Of a stretch of 64,000 bases of DNA, positions 58,590-64,000 are shown piece after piece. The notes under the pieces are model-generated. The model had not been told where the DNA came from. It saw nothing but the letters and a program-made list of their open reading frames with translations, and made no database searches. Source of the stretch: Bordetella genomosp. 2 (lineage in GTDB: Bacteria; Pseudomonadota; Gammaproteobacteria; Burkholderiales; Burkholderiaceae_B); the NCBI RefSeq assembly GCF_002261345.1, contig NZ_NEVT01000006.1, forward strand, positions 124,001 through 188,000, given 5' to 3'. How positions within the stretch are numbered: position 1 is the first letter of the stretch; the number at the start of each line of letters is the position of its first letter. The position numbers were made by a program, and so were the translations under genes.

Positions 58590-58817
58590 ATGAAACACAC
58601 TGCTGGTACCTCGTCGGAGGACCGCCCGGATGAACGCCGCGCCCGGGAGGACGAGCGCATGCGGCGCAAGGACACCGACCGCACCTTGAACGATAAGCCC
58701 GCCGATCCCAACCGCGCCGGCGCCAAGGTCCGCATACCGCCGGGCGTCGACGCGGAGGACTTCCGCGACCCCGGCCGCCAGACGCCCGACGCGCCGCCGG
58801 TGGACAATCGTTCGTGA
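58590..58817 (+). CDS. Small charged hypothetical protein
   Basis: 75 residues, hydrophilic and strongly charged (EDRPDERRAREDERMRRKD), ending in a Pro/Asp-rich tail. No recognised domain. ATG 58590 has AGGAG at proper spacing. Divergent from the small acidic gene. Confidence 0.5.
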   Translation: MKHTAGTSSEDRPDERRAREDERMRRKDTDRTLNDKPADPNRAGAKVRIPPGVDAEDFRDPGRQTPDAPPVDNRS

Positions 58818-58851
58818 ACTGGCTGGGGCCTGCGCGGTGGGGCTCGCGGTG

Positions 58852-59106
58852 AGGTGTCATACACCCTGCGAGGGGGCCGGGCAAGTTTGTAGGCTGTCTG
58901 CCCAGGGTGTCTGACACCTGGGGGAGTTCCTGGCCATGTGGCGGAGGTGTCAGACACCCTGCGGGGAGGCCCGGCAGGTTATAGGCCGTCTCCCCAGGGT
59001 GTCTGACACCTGGCGGGAGTTCCTGGTCATGTGGTGAGGTGTCAGGCACCCTGCGAGGGGGCCGAGCAAGTTTGTTGGCCGTCTCCCCAGGGTGTCTGAC
59101 ACCTGG
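58852..59106. repeat. Three tandem copies of a palindromic intergenic repeat
   Basis: Units start at 58852, 58945 and 59037 (spacing 93 and 92 bp). Each has a left arm AGGTGTCAGACACCCTG (small variations), about 34 bp of conserved middle, and a right arm CAGGGTGTCTGACACCT, so a unit can fold into a long hairpin. Each arm itself holds GGTGTC-A-GACACC, a 6-bp palindrome. Spacers (GGAGTTCCTGG-CATGTGG) are also conserved between copies. Confidence 0.85.
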
Positions 59107-59123
59107 GGTGACGCCTGGGGTAC

Positions 59124-59501
59124 CTAGGTGGCGGTCCGCTGGCCGGCCAGGTCCAGCAAGGCCTCGCGCAGCACCGCGGCGTTGTTGTGTTCGGTGTCGC
59201 GTGCCGCGTAGACGAGCGTCAGGGACCCGCGGCCGCCGGCCCGTAGCAGGGCGCCCAGGCTGTCCTGGCGGGCCGGGTCGGCCAGTTCGGCCAGGTAGCG
59301 CTTGCGGAACTCGGGCCAGTGGGCCACGTCGTGGCCGTACCATTTGCGCAGGGCCGCGCTGGGCGCCAGCTCTTTGTGCCATTCCGCCGCGAGCTCCGCC
59401 TTGGCTACGCCGCGCGGCCACAGCGCGTCCACCAGGGCGCGGTAGCCATCGCTCTTGGCGGGGGGATCGTAAGCGCGCTTGAGCTGGATTTTCCTGGCCA
59501 T
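59124..59501 (-). CDS. DUF488 family protein (YeaO-like)
   Basis: 125 residues. IQLKRAYDPPAKSDGYRALV, VDALWPRGVAK, WHKELAPSAALRKWYGHD and LTLVYAARDTEHNNAAVL are the DUF488/YeaO signature. Cytoplasmic, unknown function. The start ATG 59501 follows GAGAC. Confidence 0.9.
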   Translation of the reverse strand: MARKIQLKRAYDPPAKSDGYRALVDALWPRGVAKAELAAEWHKELAPSAALRKWYGHDVAHWPEFRKRYLAELADPARQDSLGALLRAGGRGSLTLVYAARDTEHNNAAVLREALLDLAGQRTAT

Positions 59502-59522
59502 GAGAGTCTCGCGGTGGGGGCG

Positions 59523-60275
59523 TCAGCCCGGCTGGCGTTCGAACACGCGGCGCAGCACGTCGATCGGCACGGGGAAGACGATGGTCGAACTCTTGTCGCC
59601 GGCAATATCGTACAGCGTGGACAGATAGCGCAATTGCATTGCCTCGGGGGTGCTGGCCAGCGTGTGGGCGGCTTCGACCAGTTTCTCGGCCGCCTGCTGC
59701 TCGCCCTCGGCGTTGATGATGCGCGCGCGCCGGTTGCGTTCGGCTTCGGCCTGGCGGGCGATGGCGCGCACCATGCTTTCGTCGATGTCCACATGCTTGA
59801 TCTCGACGGTGGCCACCTTGATGCCCCAGTCCTCGGTCTGGCGGTCCAGGATTTCCTGCAGGTCGGCATTGAGCTTGTCGCGTTCGGACAGCATTTCGTC
59901 GAGGTCGTGCTTGCCCAGCACCGAACGCAGCGTCGTCTGGGCGAGCTGGCTGGTGGCGTCCATGTAGCGCTCGACCTGAATCACGGCGCGGTCGGCGTCC
60001 ATCACGCGGAAGTACAGCACCGCGTTGACCTTGACCGAGACGTTGTCGCGCGAGATGATGTCCTGCGTGGGGATATCCATCACCACGGTGCGCAGGTCGA
60101 CCCGCACCATCTGCTGCACCACGGGAATGAGCACGATCAGGCCGGGGCCCTTGACCCCGGTGAAGCGACCCAGGGTGAAGACGACGCCGCGTTCATATTC
60201 GCGCAGCACGCGGATCATGGACAGGGCGAGCAGCACCAGCAGTGCCGCGACAATCAGGTAGATGATGAGGGTCAT
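59523..60275 (-). CDS. Slipin (SPFH/stomatin-like membrane protein)
   Basis: 250 residues: N-terminal membrane hairpin ([20 protein letters not shown]) and an SPFH domain ([71 protein letters not shown]) plus a short helical end. Forms membrane microdomain oligomers and is the substrate or partner of the NfeD protease encoded just before it. Its ATG overlaps the nfeD stop (ATGA). Confidence 0.92.
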   Translation of the reverse strand: MTLIIYLIVAALLVLLALSMIRVLREYERGVVFTLGRFTGVKGPGLIVLIPVVQQMVRVDLRTVVMDIPTQDIISRDNVSVKVNAVLYFRVMDADRAVIQVERYMDATSQLAQTTLRSVLGKHDLDEMLSERDKLNADLQEILDRQTEDWGIKVATVEIKHVDIDESMVRAIARQAEAERNRRARIINAEGEQQAAEKLVEAAHTLASTPEAMQLRYLSTLYDIAGDKSSTIVFPVPIDVLRRVFERQPG

Positions 60276-61726
60276 GGGGTTTTCTCCGTGGATGCGGTGT
60301 CGGCGCGGACCGTCAGCACCAGGCCCTGGCGCGACTCGATGACCGCCTGCTGGCCGGCGGATAGCGGCGCGGCCGAGCGGGCCTGCCAGGTTTCGCCGCC
60401 GGCGCGCACCAGGCCCGTGTGCCCGTGCCACGACAGGACTTCGACACGCTGGCCCGCCCGGGTGCCGTCGCCGGCCACGACGCGGCGGCGCTGGGCGCGC
60501 AGCGCAAGGGCGAAGATCGTGAACAGCAGCAGCGCGCTGGCCGCCGAGGCGCCGATGATCAGCGGCAGCGACAGGGAGATATCCGCGGCGCCGGCGGTGT
60601 CGTAGAGGAACAGCGAGCCGAAGGCGAACATGGCGATGCCGGCCGCGCCCAGCAGCCCGAAGGCAGGCGTGAAGGCCTCCGCGGCCATCAGGCCGATGCC
60701 CAGCAGGACCAGCCCCAGCCCGGCGTAGCTGACGGGCAGCATGTTCAGCGCGAACAGGGCGGTCACCAGCGCGACTACGCCGACCGCGCCCGGCAGCACG
60801 GCGCCCGGATTCATCATTTCGAACAGGATGCCGTAGATGCCCAGCAGCAGCAACAGGTAGGCGATGTTCGGGTCGGTGATGATGGCCAGCAGCCGGGTGC
60901 GCCAGTCGGGCGCGATCTCCTGGGACGGCGCGTCGCGGGTGGCCAGCGTGAGGGCCGAGGCATTGGCCCGCACTTCGCGGCCGTCGGCCTGCGCCAACAG
61001 GTCGCGCAGGTCGCCCGCCACGATGTCGATCACGCGCTGTTCCAGCGCCTCGCGGGCGGGCAGGCTGGCGGCCCCGCGCACTGCCTGTTCGGCCCACTGG
61101 GCATTGCGCCCGCGCATTTCCGCCAGGCCGCGGATGAATGCGGCGGCATCGTTGACGGCCTTGCGTTCACGCGCGTCGGCGGGCCGGGCCGCGCTGGCGC
61201 GCTGGTCGGCATTCTTGTCCCCGGCGGCCGGCGGCTGCGGATCGCGCGGGGATTCGTCGCGGCCATTGCCGATCTGCACCGGCGTGGCCGCGCCCAGATT
61301 GGTGCCGGGCGCCATCGCGGCCACGTGGCAGGCGTACAGGATATAGGTGCCGGCGCTGGCCGCGCGGGCGCCGCCCGGCGCGACGTAGCCGATGACGGGC
61401 ACTGGCGAGGCGATGATGGCGCGCACGATGTCGCGCATGGAGGAATCCAGGCCGCCGGGCGTGTCGATGCGCAACACCACGGCCGCGGCGCGGCGCGCCT
61501 CGGCGGCGGCCAGGCCGCGTCGCAAGTATTCGGTGGTGGCCGGCCCCACGGCGCCCTCGAGCTGCAGGACGACGACGGGCGCCGGCTGCCCGGCAAGCTG
61601 CGCCGCCCGGGCGTGGCCGGGCATGGCGAGCGTCGCGGCGACCGCCAGCCACAGGCCGGCCGCCGCGCGCAGCAGCCGGGCGGCGGGGCTGGCGTGAGTC
61701 GGATGGCGTAGCCTGCATTGCGGCAT
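60272..61726 (-). CDS. NfeD-like membrane serine protease (long form)
   Basis: 484 residues. Signal peptide ([20 protein letters not shown]), a ClpP-like protease domain ([35 protein letters not shown], catalytic Ser in [12 protein letters not shown], Lys in [17 protein letters not shown]), four or so membrane helices from ~270 to 410, and a C-terminal OB-fold ([16 protein letters not shown]). This NfeD1b form is paired with slipin, which it cleaves near the C-terminus in Pyrococcus. Translationally coupled to the slipin gene. Confidence 0.9.
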   Translation of the reverse strand: MPQCRLRHPTHASPAARLLRAAAGLWLAVAATLAMPGHARAAQLAGQPAPVVVLQLEGAVGPATTEYLRRGLAAAEARRAAAVVLRIDTPGGLDSSMRDIVRAIIASPVPVIGYVAPGGARAASAGTYILYACHVAAMAPGTNLGAATPVQIGNGRDESPRDPQPPAAGDKNADQRASAARPADARERKAVNDAAAFIRGLAEMRGRNAQWAEQAVRGAASLPAREALEQRVIDIVAGDLRDLLAQADGREVRANASALTLATRDAPSQEIAPDWRTRLLAIITDPNIAYLLLLLGIYGILFEMMNPGAVLPGAVGVVALVTALFALNMLPVSYAGLGLVLLGIGLMAAEAFTPAFGLLGAAGIAMFAFGSLFLYDTAGAADISLSLPLIIGASAASALLLFTIFALALRAQRRRVVAGDGTRAGQRVEVLSWHGHTGLVRAGGETWQARSAAPLSAGQQAVIESRQGLVLTVRADTASTEKTP

Positions 61727-61811
61727 CGCGGCGCTCCTTGTGGGCGGGCCCGCGGGCGGACCCTGTTCCCATGGTAGTGCCTGCGCCGGCCACTGCCAAG
61801 GCGCGTATTCG

Positions 61812-63791
61812 TCAGGCCGGCGGCGCGGGCTCGAGCGAATACAGATAGTGGCGGAAGCGGTCGTAATGATTGACCAGGTCGGCCACGACCTGATCGGTGT
61901 GGTAGCCGTAGATATCGTAGCCGCGCCCGCCCTTGTTGAGGAATACCTCGGTGCGGTAGTAGCGCCGCTTCTCGCCTTCGCGGCGGGCCCCGTCGCTGAG
62001 CGCGAAGGCGGGGATCGGCTGGCCGACCAGGCGCACGGCGTAGATGAAGTCCTCGGCCGTGCCGCCGTGCTGCACGGTGAGCTGCGCGCCGTCTTCGAGG
62101 CGCACCGCCTCGGTGGCGATGTCGCGTTTCTGGAGTTCGGCCGCCACCAGGCCGAAGGCTTCCATTACGGTCTTGTCGATGAAGGCGTTGGCCTGCGCCT
62201 TGGTGGGGTGGCTGACGATGCTGTGCAGGCGCTGGCGCAGCGACAGCCCGCCCTGCGAGGCGATCAGCGGGGCGGTGGGCAGGCTGCGGCTGAGATTGAT
62301 GACGACTTCGTCGCGCAGCCCCTTGAGTATGCCGTAGCACATCAGCAGCATCACGACCGACAGCGGCAGCGCGGCGATGATCGCGGCCGACTGGACCGCC
62401 TCGAGCCCGCCCGCCAGCAGCAGGCCGGCGGCCACGCCGCCGCAGGCCAGCGCCCAGAAAATGCGCAGCCACAGCGCCGGCTCCTCGTCGCCCTTGGAGG
62501 TGATCATCGACACCACCAGGGCCCCGGCGTCGGAGGCCGTCACGAAATAGACAGCCACCAGCAGTCCGGTGATCCAGGCCAGCAGGCCCGACCAGGGCAG
62601 GTAGTCGAACACGGTGAACAGCGCGATCGGCAGATTGTCCCCGACGGTGCGCGAGATATCGCCATTGGCCACGTTGGCGTCCAGCCAGATGGCCAGGTCG
62701 CCGAATACGGTGAACCACACGAAGCTGAAGCCGGCCGGCGCGAACAGCACGCCCACCAGGAATTCGCGGATGGTGCGGCCGCGCGAGATGCGGGCGATGA
62801 ACATGCCCACGAACGGCGACCAGGAGATCCACCAGCCCCAGTAGAACAGCGTCCATTTGCCCATCCAGTCGGTGGGCTCGTAGGCGCTGATGTGGAAGGT
62901 GCGCGCCACGAAGGCATGCAGGTAGAGGCCGATGTTCTCCACCAGCGCCTGCAGCAGGAAGCGGGTCGGCCCGAGGATGAGGATGAGCAGCATCAGCCCG
63001 ACCGAGACCAGGATGATGAATTCGCTGAGGCGGCGGATGCCGTTGTCCAGGCCGGTGGCGACGGTGATGGTGGCCAGCGCGGTGACGATGGCGATGAGGA
63101 TGAGCTGGGTGCCGAGGGTCTGGGGGATGCCCATCAGGTAGTTCATGCTGGCGTTGAGCTGCGATACGCCCAGCCCCAGCGAAGTGGCCAGGCCGGCCAG
63201 CGTGCCCACCACTGCGAAGATGTCGATGAAGTCGCCGATGGGCCCGTGCACGCGTTCGCCCAGGATGGGATGGAAGGCCGAGCGGATGGCCAGCGGCATG
63301 CCGCGCCGGTAGCCGAAATACGCCATGGCCAGCCCCAGCACCGCGTAAATGGCCCAGGCGTGCACGCCCCAGTGGAAGAAGGTGATTTCCATGGCGTCGC
63401 GGGCCGCCTCGGCCGAGTGGGGCGGGGCGTTGGGCGGTTGCGAATAGTGCATGATGGGCTCGGCCACCCCGTAGAACACGATGCCGATGCCCATGCCGGC
63501 GCTGAACAGCATGGCGACCCAGGTGCCGTACTTGTAGTCAGGAACCGAGTCGTCGGGCCCCAGCTTGACGGTGCCGAGGCGGCTCATGGCCAGGCCGAGC
63601 AGGAAGATGACGAAGATGCCCACTGCCAGCATGTAGAACCAGCCGGCTTCGTTGGTGATCCAGGTATTGACGACGTCGAAGTGGGCGGCGGCGGATTCCG
63701 GGGCGACGACCGCGTAGATGATGAGTCCCAACGCAATGATGGCCGAGCCGATGAAGGTGACCGGCGCGACTGGCGCGGTATTGGTCTGCAA
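61812..63791 (-). CDS. betT: BCCT-family betaine/choline/carnitine transporter (BetT-like)
   Basis: 659 residues, about 12 membrane helices. BCCT signatures: SAGMGIGIVFYGVAEPIMHY, the WGVHAWAIYAVLGLAMAYF block and GKWTLFYWGWWISWSPFVGM with the Trp substrate box. A cytoplasmic C-terminal tail of ~140 residues, as in BetT, may sense osmolarity. Ion-coupled uptake of choline or betaine. The start is TTG 63791 (codes LQTNTAPV if read normally), with GGGGAAG 5 nt before it. No betA, betB or betI is in the window. Confidence 0.9.
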   Translation of the reverse strand: MQTNTAPVAPVTFIGSAIIALGLIIYAVVAPESAAAHFDVVNTWITNEAGWFYMLAVGIFVIFLLGLAMSRLGTVKLGPDDSVPDYKYGTWVAMLFSAGMGIGIVFYGVAEPIMHYSQPPNAPPHSAEAARDAMEITFFHWGVHAWAIYAVLGLAMAYFGYRRGMPLAIRSAFHPILGERVHGPIGDFIDIFAVVGTLAGLATSLGLGVSQLNASMNYLMGIPQTLGTQLILIAIVTALATITVATGLDNGIRRLSEFIILVSVGLMLLILILGPTRFLLQALVENIGLYLHAFVARTFHISAYEPTDWMGKWTLFYWGWWISWSPFVGMFIARISRGRTIREFLVGVLFAPAGFSFVWFTVFGDLAIWLDANVANGDISRTVGDNLPIALFTVFDYLPWSGLLAWITGLLVAVYFVTASDAGALVVSMITSKGDEEPALWLRIFWALACGGVAAGLLLAGGLEAVQSAAIIAALPLSVVMLLMCYGILKGLRDEVVINLSRSLPTAPLIASQGGLSLRQRLHSIVSHPTKAQANAFIDKTVMEAFGLVAAELQKRDIATEAVRLEDGAQLTVQHGGTAEDFIYAVRLVGQPIPAFALSDGARREGEKRRYYRTEVFLNKGGRGYDIYGYHTDQVVADLVNHYDRFRHYLYSLEPAPPA

Positions 63792-63839
63792 TATCTTCCC
63801 CTTGGAGTCGTGGCGGACGCAGGTTCGGAAAACGCGCGC

Positions 63840-63859
63840 GGGCCGCCCGCGAGCGGCCC
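63840..63859 (-). terminator. Hairpin upstream of betT, possible terminator of the right-edge gene
   Basis: GGGCCGC / GCGGCCC, 7-bp arms, 6-nt loop. Read on the minus strand it is followed by GCGCGCG and then TTTTCC, so it is an imperfect terminator at best. Confidence 0.4.
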
Positions 63860-63920
63860 TTCTTCAGCTTATACCTGGACACCCCGATAATGCAACGAGC
63901 CTGGAGATTCGATGCAACAA

Positions 63921-64000
63921 TCAGCGGGCCAGCAGGGACGCCAGGTGCGGCACGGTGGTCTGCGGCGAGGCGGCTTCCAGGCCGCGCTCGAACAATTGCC
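63921..64000 (-). CDS. C-terminal end of a gene cut by the right window edge
   Basis: The last 25 codons of a minus-strand frame that enters from the right edge: QLFERGLEAASPQTTVPHLA then SLLAR and stop. It reads like a protein C-terminus, but I cannot assign a family. A competing plus-strand frame starts at ATG 63912 with GGAG before it, so the strand is not certain. Confidence 0.35.
   Translation of the reverse strand, partial: QLFERGLEAASPQTTVPHLASLLAR

Noticed and set aside
58852-59106. CRISPR array
   Set aside because: Only three long units with conserved spacers and inverted-repeat arms; spacers are alike, not unique, and no cas genes are near.
58462-59421. Long minus-strand frame running through the palindromic repeats, giving repeated peptide VRHPGETA-like units
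   Set aside because: The peptide repeat is only the translation of the DNA repeat; no start site, and DUF488 occupies the right end in another frame.
61740-63890. 716-codon plus-strand frame opposite the BCCT gene
   Set aside because: Shadow of a membrane protein gene; strongly Asp/Gly/His-biased and without hydrophobic helices.

Overview
The window is a high-GC chromosomal segment of a beta-proteobacterium, most like Bordetella (B. bronchiseptica or B. parapertussis type). This is inferred from gene content: a KpsM-type capsule locus with a polyketide synthase, a Bug (TctC) receptor, Liv and Ugp transporters, and a stand-alone rpoN. There is no transposase, tRNA, rRNA or CRISPR array.

Left third (1-26.2 kb): capsule or surface glycolipid locus, almost all on the minus strand. 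From right to left in transcription order: a large reducing type I PKS, an aminooxononanoate-synthase-like PLP enzyme and an LpxL-like acyltransferase (a lipid-building module); a 436-bp gap; wecB and wecC (UDP-ManNAc, then UDP-ManNAcA); a strong Rho-independent terminator; a 1,769-residue methyltransferase/coiled-coil/multi-glycosyltransferase protein; two heparinase II/III-like proteins; an asparagine-synthase-like enzyme; a DUF6270-like protein; one oppositely oriented CgeB-like glycosyltransferase; and kpsM, cut by the window edge. The DNA turns clearly AT-rich from within the 1,769-residue gene to the left edge, which suggests an acquired serotype-like cassette. As read, two genes are out of frame: the PKS at a run of nine C (10 or 7 would restore it) and wecB at two apparent 2-bp duplications. 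The capsule pathway in this sequence is therefore either switched off by a slippable tract, decaying, or both.

Middle (26.7-45.1 kb): small-molecule uptake. An orphan LivK-like receptor; an alpha/beta hydrolase; ugpBAEC for glycerol-3-phosphate with a good Pho-box candidate; a YhhQ-type queuosine precursor transporter overlapping proC; livJ-HMGF for branched-chain amino acids; and a group for D-amino-acid derivatives (Bug receptor, N-acyl-D-amino-acid deacylase, aspartate-racemase family enzyme, divergent LysR, N-carbamoyl-D-amino-acid hydrolase). Both ugp and liv carry a GC-rich stem-loop between the binding-protein gene and the permease genes.

Right third (45.1-64 kb): core and housekeeping genes. 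Two glutathione transferases, a PQQ aldose dehydrogenase, DUF423, a zinc alcohol dehydrogenase, arginase, an orphan MetQ, phosphatidylserine decarboxylase, an SDR, a BON lipoprotein, a small secreted protein, rpoN with a near-perfect sigma-54 promoter in front of it, a GT4 glycosyltransferase, DUF421, two small charged proteins, a three-copy palindromic repeat, DUF488, slipin/NfeD and a BCCT transporter.

Most starts were re-chosen from ribosome binding sites, so several genes begin inside the longest open frame.
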